From assembly GCF_019977735.1 (NCBI RefSeq), contig NZ_AP025018.1, positions 3,596,001 to 3,660,000 on the forward strand: a stretch of 64,000 nucleotides of DNA. Reading direction: 5' to 3'. Position numbers and translations under genes: made by a program. Under the pieces are notes generated by a model. It was given only the letters and a program-made list of their open reading frames with translations, was not told the DNA's origin and did no database searches. This document shows positions 53,588 to 63,388 of the stretch, piece after piece. Each line of letters starts with the position of its first letter. The first letter of the stretch is position 1. The stretch is from Calothrix sp. PCC 7716 (GTDB lineage Bacteria; Cyanobacteriota; Cyanobacteriia; Cyanobacteriales; Nostocaceae).

Positions 53588-54934
53588 ATGGCTAACAAAA
53601 CCAAAAAAATTAACGCCCCCCGTGAACAGCAACGCGGGCAATCCCTCAAAATTAAGGGTAAGCGCGTAGTTGGAAATTCAGTTGGAACTCCAAGAAGAGC
53701 TAATGGCAACGGTAGTATAGCTCCTAGTCCACGTCCACAAGCTAAGTTATCGCTGCCAAATGTATCTAAAAAGGGATTTGACAAAAATAGAGATAGAGAC
53801 AGAGACAGAGACATCGAAAGTCCCGTTCCAAGTCCTCGCCTAAACGGTAAATTTTCAGCTCCATCAGTTAAGCCAATTAATGGCAAGCGAGTTGAAAACA
53901 AGCAATTCGACGGCAAGCGAGATGAAGATAGAAAATATGAAGGTAAATTTGAGGGTCGCAAATTCGAGGGTCGCAAGTTGGAAGGTCGCAAATTGGAGGG
54001 TCGCAAATTTGAAGCTAAAGGTGAAAGCGCCCTTCCATCTCGCCAAGGTGTGAGAATTAAAGGCAAACGAGTTATTCCGCATTCTATAGGCGCCGCAAGT
54101 CGATTTGTCAAAGATGATATCGTCGAATTTGATACAGATACACAGTCAGAAAGTACTGACATGATTTATGGTCGTCACCCTGTTTTGACGGCTTTAGAAG
54201 GTACACGTCATCTGAACCGTATCTGGATTACTCCTCGTTTACGTTATGATCCCCGTTTTCATTCGTTAATTCTTCAAGCGAAAGAAAATGGCACAGTAAT
54301 TGATGAAGTTGAACCAAGGCGCCTCGACCAAATTACTGAACAAGCAAATCACCAAGGTGTAGCGGCACAAGTAGCTCCTTACAACTATGCTGATTTGCAT
54401 GATTTAATGACTCAAGCCTTTAAAAAGAGCTATGCACCAGTAATTGTGGTGGCAGACGGCATCACCGATCCCCATAACCTCGGCGCCATTATTCGTACTG
54501 CTGAAGCTATTGGCGCCCACGGGTTGGTTATACCACAACGACGCTGTGCTGGTATCACTTCCACTGTCATGAAAGTCGCAGCAGGTGCGTTAGAAAACTT
54601 TACCGTTTCAAGGGTGACAAACCTAAGCCGTGCATTAGAAGATTTAAAAGCAGCTGGCTTTTGGATTTACGGCACTGCCGATGATGCTAGCGTTCCACTG
54701 CACTCAGTTGATTTTGGCAACCCCAAAGACGACAAAAAACTCAGCCCCATCGTTATTGTTATTGGTTCTGAGGGTGAAGGTCTTAGTTTGCTGACACAGC
54801 GCGCATGTGATGTTTTGGTGTCAATTCCCCTATCAGGTAAGACTCCTAGCCTTAATGCCTCCGTAGCAGCAGGTATGACACTTTACGAAATTTATCGTCA
54901 ACGTTGGGTAAATACCTTACATCCTGATAAGTAA
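53588..54934 (+). CDS. rlmB: 23S rRNA 2'-O-methyltransferase RlmB (SpoU/TrmH family)
   Basis: 448 residues. The first about 185 are basic and low-complexity, including five [10 protein letters not shown] repeats and an RDRDRDRD stretch. The substrate-binding L30e-like domain starts at [19 protein letters not shown] and the trefoil-knot SPOUT domain follows: [38 protein letters not shown] and [22 protein letters not shown]. These are the three SpoU motifs. RlmB methylates G2251 of 23S rRNA. Typical RlmB has about 250 residues; a long N-terminal tail is common in cyanobacteria and probably binds rRNA. Confidence 0.93.
   Translation: MANKTKKINAPREQQRGQSLKIKGKRVVGNSVGTPRRANGNGSIAPSPRPQAKLSLPNVSKKGFDKNRDRDRDRDIESPVPSPRLNGKFSAPSVKPINGKRVENKQFDGKRDEDRKYEGKFEGRKFEGRKLEGRKLEGRKFEAKGESALPSRQGVRIKGKRVIPHSIGAASRFVKDDIVEFDTDTQSESTDMIYGRHPVLTALEGTRHLNRIWITPRLRYDPRFHSLILQAKENGTVIDEVEPRRLDQITEQANHQGVAAQVAPYNYADLHDLMTQAFKKSYAPVIVVADGITDPHNLGAIIRTAEAIGAHGLVIPQRRCAGITSTVMKVAAGALENFTVSRVTNLSRALEDLKAAGFWIYGTADDASVPLHSVDFGNPKDDKKLSPIVIVIGSEGEGLSLLTQRACDVLVSIPLSGKTPSLNASVAAGMTLYEIYRQRWVNTLHPDK
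53945..54019 (+). repeat. Five 15-bp in-frame repeats in rlmB
   Basis: Units such as AAATTCGAGGGTCGC repeat at 53945, 53960, 53975, 53990 and 54005 (the last degenerate) and encode [10 protein letters not shown] pentapeptides in the basic N-terminal tail. Confidence 0.9.
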
Positions 54935-55044
54935 GCGACAATTTCTTGGAAAAAGTTAGAGTAAAAGAGTATAAAGAAATGTAAACACACTTTTTTTCAA
55001 CGTACCTTTTACACACAACTCAAAACATCTACTTGGTGAAAGCC

Positions 55045-55347
55045 ATGACAAGCGTTTGGAATAACTTCAAAGAATTGTTGATCAACGTATATCAAAATAT
55101 TGGTATGGCGTGGTGGGTCGAGGTTAAAACTCAGTCCCCCCGCTGCACCTATTATTTCGGTCCATTCCTAACTTCCGCAGAAGCTAGTGCCTCTCGCAAA
55201 GGTTATATCGATGACCTTGAACAAGAAGGCGCCATAGGGGTATCTGTTACAGTCAAGCGCTGCAAACCCGGTGTTTTAACAGTAGCAGATGACCTGGGGG
55301 AATTGACTGACCGTAAAGTTCAGCCTATCTTTAGCGGTCAAATGTAA
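55045..55347 (+). CDS. DUF1816 protein
   Basis: 100 residues from MTSVWNNFKELLINVYQNIG (a GTG four codons earlier at 55033 is possible). The core GMAWWVEVKTQSPRCTYYFG then FLTSAEASASRKGYIDDLE and GVSVTVKRCKPGVLTV is the DUF1816 pattern, found almost only in cyanobacteria and phycobilisome-linker-like in length. Function is unknown. It follows rlmB by about 110 bp. A hairpin GTTTCCCAG...CTGGGGAAC at 55362-55387 lies after the stop and may end the transcript. Confidence 0.87.
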   Translation: MTSVWNNFKELLINVYQNIGMAWWVEVKTQSPRCTYYFGPFLTSAEASASRKGYIDDLEQEGAIGVSVTVKRCKPGVLTVADDLGELTDRKVQPIFSGQM

Positions 55348-55448
55348 CTAAAGGCTTTTTACCGTTTCCCAGCTTTTGCTCTGGGGAACGCATTAAGTCT
55401 TTAAATAAACACACAAATCTTCCCTTGAAATACTTTTGCAACAACATC

Positions 55449-55476
55449 TTGTGGAACAGGCATCCCTGCCTGTTCA
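55449..55476. repeat. Type A hairpin between convergent genes
   Basis: TTGTGGAACAGGCATCCCTG plus CCTGTTCA, directly beside the amidase stop codon. Confidence 0.85.
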
Positions 55477-55477
55477 C

Positions 55478-56965
55478 TCAAGGTGTGTAAACAAGAGGTG
55501 GAATTTGAAAACCCTTAGTAACACTCACAAGTTGCCGCGCAATACTCAATAATTCCATCTCCCTCCAGCGTTTACCTACAACTTGTATACCAATAGGTAA
55601 TCCTGTATCATCTTGACCTATGGGAATTGCCACAACCGGATGCCCAGTAAACGCAAACGGCATAGTATAGGCGCCACTAGCCAGCAAATAAGGTATTTTT
55701 CTACCATCAACATCAATAGCTGCACCTTTCGCGCTATGAGTAAATGCAGTACAAGTTGCAACCGGACACAACCAAACATCCCAATTTTCCAACGCTTCAT
55801 CCATTTGGGCAATAATTCGGTCGCGTTCAGTCAGCACCTCAAAATACTTTTTCGGATTTGGATTTAATAAACTAGGTAAAAGCTGACTAAGGTTGCTAAG
55901 GTTACGAAGTGTTTTATCACCTTGGGTTGCTTCACGAAACATAAACGGAAGCACTTGCCACAAATCATCAACTTCCCAAGGTTTCGCATGTCCCATACTT
56001 TGAGCCACAAGTAAATTGTAAAATTTTAAAATTTCTCCTAAATCAAACTTTTCTGGACTCCAATTTTCGGTGGAGGCGCCTGCTTGGGCTAAATTATTCA
56101 CAAACGATTTAATTGCAGCTTGAATTTCCAAAGCAACTGGAATTTCTTTCCAACTATCTGTCCAAGCGATTTTTAAATTTTGTAAAGATTTATTTGATGG
56201 AGTATCGAGAGGAACTGGCGCCAAATTTGGTTGCCTTGAATCTGTGCCTAATGAGATTGAGAACCATAATTGCAAATCTTCAATTGAGCGAGCGAAGCAT
56301 CCTGGTGTGAGTATGTGTCGAATACATTTAGGCTGTCCAGGCACTTCTGGAATGTGTCCAGCAGTAGATATACGACGGTCTGTTGGTTTTAAACTATACA
56401 CACCGCAAAAGTGAGCAGGTTGACGCATTGAACCACCAATATCATCTCCTATTTCTAAAGGCGCCATTCCAGTCGCGACCGCAACAGCACTTCCACCTGA
56501 ACTTCCACCTGCTGTATAATCCAAATTCCAAGGATTATTTACTCTTTCAAATAAGTCATTTGTACTTTGAAAATCACTTGATAATTTAGCTAAATTTGAT
56601 TTCCCTATAATAATTGCTCCTGCTGCGCGTAATCTTTGTACAACAGTGGCATCTTGAGCAGGGATATAATCTTTAAGCCTTTTATATCCTGCGGTTGTAC
56701 GAAGTCCAGCAGTTTCAAATGCATCTTTAATAGTTATGGGTACTCCGTGTAAAATTCCCCAACTTTCGCCACGTGAAGTTGCTTCATCGGCAAGAAATGC
56801 ACGCTGACGCGCGTTTTCTTTGTCTAGTGTGCAAATGGCATTGAGTTGAAAGTTATACTTATCTATTTTGTGTAAATAAGCATTTACTACTTCTAATGAT
56901 GAGGTTTCCCGCTCTTTTATCATTCGAGCAAGCTTGTGAGCGGGTATGAGGGTTAGATCATTCAT
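55478..56965 (-). CDS. Amidase signature family enzyme
   Basis: A 495-residue amidase with the Ser-cisSer-Lys triad: Lys in GVPITIKDAFETAG, cis-Ser in YTAGGSSGGSAVAVATGM and nucleophile Ser in GDDIGGSMRQPAHFCGV. The signature is as in GatA, but the GatA-specific context and gatB/C are absent. C-terminal sequence (LLASGAYTMPFAFTGHPVVA, GLPIGIQVVGKRW) fits general aliphatic amidases. The substrate is unknown. It is divergent from a TetR regulator whose operators lie in the shared promoter region, so TetR may control it. Confidence 0.9.
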   Translation of the reverse strand: MNDLTLIPAHKLARMIKERETSSLEVVNAYLHKIDKYNFQLNAICTLDKENARQRAFLADEATSRGESWGILHGVPITIKDAFETAGLRTTAGYKRLKDYIPAQDATVVQRLRAAGAIIIGKSNLAKLSSDFQSTNDLFERVNNPWNLDYTAGGSSGGSAVAVATGMAPLEIGDDIGGSMRQPAHFCGVYSLKPTDRRISTAGHIPEVPGQPKCIRHILTPGCFARSIEDLQLWFSISLGTDSRQPNLAPVPLDTPSNKSLQNLKIAWTDSWKEIPVALEIQAAIKSFVNNLAQAGASTENWSPEKFDLGEILKFYNLLVAQSMGHAKPWEVDDLWQVLPFMFREATQGDKTLRNLSNLSQLLPSLLNPNPKKYFEVLTERDRIIAQMDEALENWDVWLCPVATCTAFTHSAKGAAIDVDGRKIPYLLASGAYTMPFAFTGHPVVAIPIGQDDTGLPIGIQVVGKRWREMELLSIARQLVSVTKGFQIPPLVYTP

Positions 56966-57123
56966 AGAGTTTTGGATTATCGTAGGGGGTTAGCCTAGGG
57001 TAAGCATCAGGAAGGCGGGTTTACGAAATTTTTAATACCGTTTTAGGATATCTGTTAACCCACCCTTACCATAGGAGATCGAGGAGCGTACATAACTGAT
57101 GCAACTCGCTCTAATCGATATTA

Positions 57124-57180
57124 AGTTAATTATATTAACTTTTAGTTAATTGTGTTAACTAATTAGTAATTGTGCTAACT
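57124..57180. promoter_or_regulatory. Three phased 17-bp operator-like palindromes
   Basis: AGTTAATTATATTAACT (57124-57140), AGTTAATTGTGTTAACT (57144-57160) and the degenerate TAGTAATTGTGCTAACT (57164-57180) are spaced exactly 20 bp centre to centre, about two helical turns. They lie between the amidase and TetR genes and are likely TetR operators for autoregulation and for the amidase. The rest of 56966-57217 shows only the heptamer array below. Confidence 0.78.
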
Positions 57181-57208
57181 CAGCACTCAGCACTCAATAC
57201 TCAGCACT
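57179..57208. repeat. Heptanucleotide tandem CTCAGCA x4
   Basis: CTCAGCA, CTCAGCA, CTCAATA, CTCAGCA and CT. It is the reverse complement of the 17479-17555 array unit and sits 10-39 bp before the TetR start codon, immediately after the third operator. Confidence 0.85.
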
Positions 57209-57217
57209 ACTTTTGAC

Positions 57218-57808
57218 ATGGGGCGCCCAACTAAAGAAAATTCGTTAACGCGACAGGATGTAATAGAGGCGGCAATTAGCTGCTTGGAGAAAGAAGGAGA
57301 AGCAGGACTTGGTGTAAATCGAGTCGCGCGGGAGTTAGGTATTAAACCACCCGCAATTTATAAGCATCTCGATGGAAACGCAGCATTACGAAAAGGTGTG
57401 GTGTTAGAAGTGTGGCAAAAATATTTGATGTATTGTGAACAACAAACCGCACAATTAAATACACCTCGCGAAATGTTGCTTGCAGGTGGACACGCAACAC
57501 GTAACTTTGCACGCACATATCCGGCATTTTACAGATTGATGATGCAATATCAGCTACAACCTAATGACCCAGATGCAGGTGCAGTAATTCAAAAATCCCT
57601 TGGTTTTTTAAAAAACTCACTGCGTTTATATGAATTAAATCAAAATCAACTAATTGATGTAATGCGGATGGTAAATGCTGCCATAACAGGTTTTATTTCT
57701 ATAGAACAAGCAGGGTTGATGACACTAGGACGTTCAACCGATGAAAGTTATGAAGTTATGCTTGATGCGTTACTGGCCGCAATTGAACATATCCGTTCAA
57801 CAAGCTAA
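57218..57808 (+). CDS. TetR/AcrR family transcriptional regulator
   Basis: A 196-residue one-component repressor. The N-terminal helix-turn-helix is LTRQDVIEAAISCLEKEG, then GVNRVARELGIKPPAIYKHL with the typical YKHL recognition-helix end. The C-terminal ligand-binding half (LLAGGHATRNFARTYPAFY, LIDVMRMVNAAITGFISIEQ) resembles the WHG-type TetR C-terminal domain. It is divergent from the amidase gene with three operator-like palindromes in between, so it probably represses itself and the amidase. The ligand is unknown. Confidence 0.92.
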   Translation: MGRPTKENSLTRQDVIEAAISCLEKEGEAGLGVNRVARELGIKPPAIYKHLDGNAALRKGVVLEVWQKYLMYCEQQTAQLNTPREMLLAGGHATRNFARTYPAFYRLMMQYQLQPNDPDAGAVIQKSLGFLKNSLRLYELNQNQLIDVMRMVNAAITGFISIEQAGLMTLGRSTDESYEVMLDALLAAIEHIRSTS

Positions 57809-57838
57809 CCACAACCAAAATATATTTATCTAAACTGT

Positions 57839-57898
57839 ATTATATATATCTTGATTATATATATCTTGATTATAGATATCTTGATTATATATATCTTG
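57839..57898. repeat. Four 15-bp tandem repeats ATTATATATATCTTG
   Basis: Four contiguous copies (third with one change) end in the CTTG that begins the adjacent type A hairpin, paralleling the 8515-8598 array in which a hairpin arm was duplicated. Confidence 0.9.
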
Positions 57899-57966
57899 TG
57901 GAATGGGCATCCTTGCCCGTTTTATTTCAAAGAGATTAAAGGCGGGCAAGGATGCCCACTCCACAA
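57895..57966. repeat. Two head-to-head type A hairpins
   Basis: CTTGTGGAATGGGCATCCTT begins the first (57895-57921) and GGCGGGCAAGGATGCCCACT the second (57941-57960, continuing to CCACAAG). The pair is itself a large imperfect inverted repeat with a 19-bp spacer. The rest of the 57809-58198 gap is AT-rich with no gene. Confidence 0.88.
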
Positions 57967-58198
57967 GAAAAGTCAAATTTAGTTTTCAAAACTTTACAAT
58001 ATATATATGTGTTGATGAATACATTAAAAATTAATATAATCTCTTTCCGCAGTTATAAAAAAAATAATCAATTTAGTAGTAATTTAGGTATAAAGAAATT
58101 ATTGTAGAAATAATCTAGAGACGTGATTAACCGCGTCTGTATATTCTTGCGTCTCCCTTTTACTTAATTGTATAGAGGAAATTTAATATTTTTTGCAA

Positions 58199-59380
58199 AT
58201 GGATTTAAAACAATTGCTTCATCAAAAAGCTGACATGATTGTAAATAATTGGGTTAGAGCAGTTTACTCAGATTCTGAGATTCAAAGCAGTACTTTACTA
58301 CCTTATGCAAGTGTAAAAAATCATATACCTCATTTGTTAACGGCAATGGCAAATCTTATTTCTCAATCAACCGAAAACGATGTTAAATCGCTGGTTTGGG
58401 CAAGTTTAGAGCATGGTACAGAGAGAGCAAAATTCGGTTTTGAGCCTACAGAAATTGCGCGCGAGTACCATTTATTGCGTCAAGAGGTACTTTCAGCATT
58501 AGAAAGTGATTTACAGTTTGCCACAGGTACAGAAGTTATGCGGGTTGTGAAGTTGATTGATGCAGTAATTGATGAAGCTATTGCTCAAGCGTTTGTAAGC
58601 TATACACAGGAGAGAGTGCTGGAAATGGAGCAGTTGCATAGTCAATTATTACTTACAAATGAGGAATTAAATCGTTTGGTAAATGCTACTCAAGAGAATA
58701 TCTCTCACTTAGCACACGAACTTAAAACTCCATTACATTCAATTATTAACTACTCAGATTTATTTTTGCGCCAGGTACGAAAACGTTCTGAGTTAAAAGA
58801 TTCTGTTCCTAGTATTGAACATATTGAGCGCGTGTTACGTAATGGGCGCCAGTTAATTTGCCTAATCAATTCAGCATTGGAACTTTCGCGATGTGAAGCT
58901 GGAAAAATGCAATTGCGGTTAGTTAACTCAGGTGTAAAATGTATAATTAATAGTGCAATTGAAATGATGGAGCCTTTAGCAGAAGCGAAACAATTGCCGA
59001 TAATAGTAGATTGCACACTTGCTCCAGATCAAGTTATAACAGACCCTCTGCGATTACAGCAAATTATTACAAATCTTCTCAGTAATGCAATTCGCTACAC
59101 AGAGTGGGGGAGCATTATATTAACTTGCTATACAATATCTAATACTCAGTGGATGATTGTAGTTACTGATACTGGAATTGGAATTCCCTTAGAAGAACAA
59201 TCGCGCGTGTATGACCCCTTTTATCGAGGTGCTTCTGCTGTACCTAAACATGATAGTACTGGTTTGGGGTTGCCAATTGTTAAGCAATTAGTAAAACTAA
59301 TGCAGGGCGAAATTGACTTAGAATCGCAGGTTGGCGTTGGTACTACTTTTACTGTTATTTTACCTATAGAAGTAAAATAA
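58199..59380 (+). CDS. Sensor histidine kinase with N-terminal RsbRD-like domain
   Basis: 393 residues from MDLKQLLHQKADMIVNNWVR (a TTG two codons earlier is possible). The N-terminal about 150 residues are an RsbRD-like four-helix sensor (LEHGTERAKFGFEPTEIARE). After a short coiled coil (EMEQLHSQLLLTNEELNRL) come the HisKA H-box ISHLAHELKTPLHSIINYSD, N-box DPLRLQQIITNLLSNAIRY, G1 VVTDTGIGIP and G2 STGLGLPIVKQLV. No transmembrane span is seen, so it senses a cytoplasmic signal. No response regulator is adjacent, but an orphan receiver is at 41.8 kb. Confidence 0.93.
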   Translation: MDLKQLLHQKADMIVNNWVRAVYSDSEIQSSTLLPYASVKNHIPHLLTAMANLISQSTENDVKSLVWASLEHGTERAKFGFEPTEIAREYHLLRQEVLSALESDLQFATGTEVMRVVKLIDAVIDEAIAQAFVSYTQERVLEMEQLHSQLLLTNEELNRLVNATQENISHLAHELKTPLHSIINYSDLFLRQVRKRSELKDSVPSIEHIERVLRNGRQLICLINSALELSRCEAGKMQLRLVNSGVKCIINSAIEMMEPLAEAKQLPIIVDCTLAPDQVITDPLRLQQIITNLLSNAIRYTEWGSIILTCYTISNTQWMIVVTDTGIGIPLEEQSRVYDPFYRGASAVPKHDSTGLGLPIVKQLVKLMQGEIDLESQVGVGTTFTVILPIEVK

Positions 59381-59520
59381 TCAACTGCAATAAAGTTAAT
59401 GTTACAAATATTGACAAATTTTTATTATTATAAAATAAGGCGCCGAACTTGCCATATTAATGTGTTAGTGAACACAAAATATGTCAATACTCGTATTACT
59501 CCATCTCAACATCTAATGTA

Positions 59521-59787
59521 CTAGGGACCTGGTGCTGCACCTGGTCCAGGACCAAAGTAAGCAGGCGGAGGAGTGTACCAGCGATGAATTTCTTTACAGT
59601 GAGTGCTGGTTCTATTATTCTCATTTCTGGGCGGGGAACATGCTTTAGCTGCGATATGATACTCGTACAAACCTTGTGCGGCATTACCGCTTTCATCATC
59701 AGTGACACAAACTTGGCAGACTTGTAGACTACCACGATAGAAGTCGAGGTTTCCACTAGAGCGCCGGTCGAGTAGAAGGTGTTGGAT
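59521..59787 (-). pseudogene. Cys/Pro-rich ORF without a start codon, possible decayed gene
   Basis: On the minus strand a frame free of stops reads DRRSSGNLDFYRGSLQVCQV then CVTDDESGNAAQGLYEYHIA, AKACSPPRNENNRTSTHC and WYTPPPAYFGPGPGAAPGP before TAG. The residue mix (four Cys, a compositionally natural middle, Pro/Gly-rich end) looks like real protein. However, the frame opens just after a TAA with no usable initiator, suggesting loss of the 5' end or a frameshift. I do not recognise a family. The overlapping minus-strand frame to 59840 looks less protein-like. Confidence 0.4.
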
Positions 59788-59903
59788 TTATCGAATTTTC
59801 TTAACCGACCAGTATTGGCACGGCTACTTATTATTCCCAAGGCGCCAATAATTTACCATACAGATGTATTAAACTGTTAATTAAAGTTGTTGAGGAGTAG
59901 TTA

Positions 59904-60305
59904 ATGCAGTTACATTTCTTAAAGCAAGATGTTCAGAAGCTATTAGAGCATACTAAAGATTCTAAAAGTCATGTTCCTATATATGGTGATGAAAGCACAA
60001 GGCAACCAGGACTATTATTAGTTGCAAATGAAGGTATTTATCTTGTCTCCAATGGAATCCCAGGATTATTTAAGGACAATGCCCTTGCATTAACAACTTT
60101 AGATAATCCAGCCTTTGTAGCATATGCTACTGAGTGCAATCCTAATACACAACATGAAGAAGAATGGCGCCGTGTAAAAAATGAAGCGTTTGATTCAGAT
60201 GATGTTAAGTTTTTAGAAACATATTTTATTGAGGCAGCTTTGTTACGGCCAGGAAAATATATCCAACTAGAAGTAAATGAAGAAGGAATAAAAGCATTAT
60301 ATTAA
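59904..60305 (+). CDS. DUF3085-like protein
   Basis: A 133-residue soluble protein. The segments MQLHFLKQDVQKLLEHTKDS, PGLLLVANEGIYLVSNGIPG, NPAFVAYATECNP and EWRRVKNEAFDSDD followed by DVKFLETYFIEAALL fit my memory of DUF3085, small proteins often found near plasmid or phage-like genes. Function is unknown. GAGGAG lies 9 nt before the ATG. No partner is adjacent. The region downstream (60306-60998) has no gene. Confidence 0.65.
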   Translation: MQLHFLKQDVQKLLEHTKDSKSHVPIYGDESTRQPGLLLVANEGIYLVSNGIPGLFKDNALALTTLDNPAFVAYATECNPNTQHEEEWRRVKNEAFDSDDVKFLETYFIEAALLRPGKYIQLEVNEEGIKALY

Positions 60306-60998
60306 AATATGAATTTATGTAGTTAATATAAAAGAATTTATTATCCTTTTGTACACAATATAAACTAAACTAGCTAAATAAAGCTTTTACTTTTCAAAAG
60401 TGTAAAATCAGTGTATTGATAAATACATAAATAATTGATGCAATCTCATTCGTAAGTTATAAAAATAATTATGAAATTTAGCAATAAATTATGGTAATGC
60501 TTTCACCTAGGGACTTCCAAAAGAATTGTGGAGATTTTTTTATATGGAAGTCCCTTAGTGTTTCGTACAGAATATATTATCGCTTAAAAATAAATGTATT
60601 CATATTAAATTATTTTGTGACTATAGATACAGAATAAACTATTGCTATTTTGAATAATATGCTAAAAATTTAATTTAATTTAATTAATATAATTTAAATT
60701 TATAAATTAATTTACAGTTGATTGAATTACTACTAAAGATATAGATTGCAAAAAAAATTCAAAACTTTGGGCAGACGATAAATAAGTTTATATAAAGTAA
60801 TTTTATGATGATTGCGTTACGAATAAAACTTCAAATAAGGACACACGAATTTCCAAAGGTAATTAAGTCAAATCAAAAACTACTAAACTTCACTTCATGT
60901 CTAACAGGGTTCTGTCTGTCCTTATTTTGTGAACTTTTGCAACTTATATCATTTGTAAAATACTCTGATTCAATATTCATCAAAAATAGAGAAAATTT
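60306..60998. other. AT-rich intergenic region with a hairpin
   Basis: 693 bp. AGGGACTTCCA (60509-60519) and TGGAAGTCCCT (60545-60555) form an inverted repeat with a 25-bp loop that may be a small mobile repeat or terminator. No coding sequence is supported; a 66-codon frame at 60805-61005 lacks a ribosome-binding site and overlaps the next gene start. Confidence 0.5.
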
Positions 60999-63380
60999 AT
61001 GGTAGCCCAAAAGCCTCAAACCAGTAACGGAAAAACACATATAGTCCAAACCGAACAAAGTATATCGAAAAGTATATCGAATAAAGACTTTCGAGCAATT
61101 GCTTCGTATACACCAGATATAGTGTGTCTATCACATTTGCGTTGGAACTTTGTTTATCAAAGACCGCAGCATATTCTTAGTCGTTGTGCTGCTGGTAGCA
61201 GGGTGTTTTTTATTGAGGAGCCAATTTTTACACCTGAAGAAGTCTGGCGCCTTGAAGTGACTCAAGATAAAAATGGAGTTTGGGTTGTAGTACCTCACCT
61301 TCCCCAAAATTTAAGCTCTGATGCTGTAAACCAAGATTTAAAAGTACTGATTGATCAACTGTTTGCTGAACATAAGATTAACAAATACATCTGTTGGTAC
61401 TATACACCAATGGCTATAGCTTTTACACGTCACTTACAACCAGAAGCTATAGTATATGATTGTATGGATGAGTTAGCTGCATTCAAAGGCGCCTCTACTA
61501 CTTTGAAAGATTACGAAGCAGAACTATTCCAGCGCGCGGACTTAGTATTTACTGGAGGACAAAGCCTTTACGAAAGTAAGGTTAATCAACATTCAAACGT
61601 TTATGCATTTCCTAGCAGTGTTGATGTTCCACACTTTGCACAAGCACGAACTATTAAAGACGAACCAGCTGACCAAGCAAATATTCCTCATCCTCGTTTA
61701 GGCTTTTTTGGCGTTATAGATGAACGTATGGATATTGAGTTGCTCGCTGGTATTGCACAAGAGCGTCCCGACTGGCATTTAGTCATGATTGGGCCAGTTG
61801 TAAAAATAGACCCAGCAACTTTACCCAAACACGAAAATATTCATTATCTGGGTGGGAAAAATTATCAAGATTTACCTGCTTATCTTAGTGGGTGGGACTT
61901 AGCGATGTTGCCATTTGCGCGTAATGAGTCAACACGCTTTATTAGTCCAACAAAAACTCCAGAATATCTTGCCGCAGCTAAACCTGTAGTATCAACTTCA
62001 ATTCGAGATGTGGTACGTCCTTATGGAGACTTAAATTTAGTACGAATAGCTGATACGAAGAGTGAATTTGTCTTTGAAGCCGAAAAGGCAATGCAAGAAG
62101 ATACCCCAACATCCAATTGGTTAACTCGGGTAGATGCTTTCTTAGAACAAATATCTTGGGATAGAACTTGGAACTCGATGATGCAATTAATAAATGAAAC
62201 CTTAGACACCGAACTTCAGCGCAACAGCAGAGCCTCAACACAGAGTGTCTCAACTGCACCAAACGTGATTACCAGAGAATTTTTATTTGATTACTTAGTT
62301 GTCGGCGCCGGATTTTCTGGAAGTGTGATTGCAGAAAGACTTGCTAGTCAGTCTGGCAAAAAGGTTCTAGTAGTAGATAAACGTACCCATATTGGTGGTA
62401 ATGCTTACGACCATTACGACGACCACGGTGTTCTTGTCCATAAATATGGTCCTCACATCTTTCACACTAACTCGCGTGAAGTTTTTGAACATCTTTCACA
62501 ATTTACGCAATGGCGCTCTTATGAACATCGCGTTCTTGCTAGTGTAGATGGACAATTGGTTCCCATGCCAATTAACCTTGATACAATCAATCAACTATAT
62601 GGAATGAATTTAACTTCGTTTCAGGTCGAGGAGTTTTTCAAATCTGTCGCAGAACCATGTGAACACATCCGTACTAGCGAAGATGTAGTAGTAAGCAAAG
62701 TTGGTAGAGAACTCTACGAAAAATTCTTTCGTAACTACACCCGCAAACAATGGGGACTTGACCCATCTGAGCTAGACAAATCAGTAACAGCGCGCGTACC
62801 AACTCGCACCAACCGCGATAACCGATATTTTACAGATAGTTATCAAGCAATGCCGTTACACGGTTTCACCCGGATGTTCGAGAATATGTTGAATCATCCG
62901 AATATCAAGGTGATGCTAAATACTGATTATCGCGAAATTCAAAAAGCAATACCTTGCCGGGAAATTGTTTATACAGGTCCTGTAGATGAGTATTTTGATT
63001 ATCGCTACGGTAAACTACCATATCGTTCGTTAGATTTCAAACATGAAACTCATAATACTCCGAAGTTTCAGCAGGCGCCTGTAATTAACTATCCAAACGA
63101 CCAGTTGTATACGCGCGTTACTGAGTTTAAGTATTTAACTGGTCAAGAACACGCTAAAACTAGCATTGTTTACGAATTCCCCAAAGCCGAGGGAGACCCA
63201 TATTATCCTGTACCGCGTCTTGAAAATCAAGAAATTTACAAGCAATATAAAGCTTTGGCTGATGAAACATCTGGAGTGTATTTTGTAGGCAGGTTGGCTA
63301 CATACAAGTATCTGAATATGGATCATTGTGTGGCTCAAGCTTTGGCTATGTACAAGCAAATTGCCGTTAAGGTGTTTTAA
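60999..63380 (+). CDS. glf: Glycosyltransferase fused to UDP-galactopyranose mutase
   Basis: A 793-residue fusion. Residues about 35-415 are a GT-B type glycosyltransferase (LSHLRWNFVYQRPQHILSRC, KNYQDLPAYLSGWDLAMLPF, SPTKTPEYLAAAKPVVST). After a linker, residues about 427-790 are UDP-galactopyranose mutase: FAD motif FDYLVVGAGFSGSVIAERLA, IGGNAYDHYDDHG, YGPHIFHTNSREVFEHL, FFRNYTRKQWGLDPSEL, PTRTNRDNRYFTDSYQAMP and VYFVGRLATYKYLNMDHC. It converts UDP-Galp to UDP-Galf; the fused transferase could use that or another sugar. Such fusions are known in cyanobacteria. A GH1-type gene follows on the same strand. Confidence 0.92.
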   Translation: MVAQKPQTSNGKTHIVQTEQSISKSISNKDFRAIASYTPDIVCLSHLRWNFVYQRPQHILSRCAAGSRVFFIEEPIFTPEEVWRLEVTQDKNGVWVVVPHLPQNLSSDAVNQDLKVLIDQLFAEHKINKYICWYYTPMAIAFTRHLQPEAIVYDCMDELAAFKGASTTLKDYEAELFQRADLVFTGGQSLYESKVNQHSNVYAFPSSVDVPHFAQARTIKDEPADQANIPHPRLGFFGVIDERMDIELLAGIAQERPDWHLVMIGPVVKIDPATLPKHENIHYLGGKNYQDLPAYLSGWDLAMLPFARNESTRFISPTKTPEYLAAAKPVVSTSIRDVVRPYGDLNLVRIADTKSEFVFEAEKAMQEDTPTSNWLTRVDAFLEQISWDRTWNSMMQLINETLDTELQRNSRASTQSVSTAPNVITREFLFDYLVVGAGFSGSVIAERLASQSGKKVLVVDKRTHIGGNAYDHYDDHGVLVHKYGPHIFHTNSREVFEHLSQFTQWRSYEHRVLASVDGQLVPMPINLDTINQLYGMNLTSFQVEEFFKSVAEPCEHIRTSEDVVVSKVGRELYEKFFRNYTRKQWGLDPSELDKSVTARVPTRTNRDNRYFTDSYQAMPLHGFTRMFENMLNHPNIKVMLNTDYREIQKAIPCREIVYTGPVDEYFDYRYGKLPYRSLDFKHETHNTPKFQQAPVINYPNDQLYTRVTEFKYLTGQEHAKTSIVYEFPKAEGDPYYPVPRLENQEIYKQYKALADETSGVYFVGRLATYKYLNMDHCVAQALAMYKQIAVKVF

Positions 63381-63388
63381 GACTGGAT

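Noticed and set aside
53566-54162. Minus-strand ORF with SNLRP repeats
   Set aside because: It is the mirror image of the repeat-coding tail of rlmB; its repeats come from the 15-bp units and no other support exists.
60805-61005. 66-codon ORF before the glf fusion
   Set aside because: No Shine-Dalgarno, it overlaps the start of the next gene, and the sequence has no recognisable pattern.
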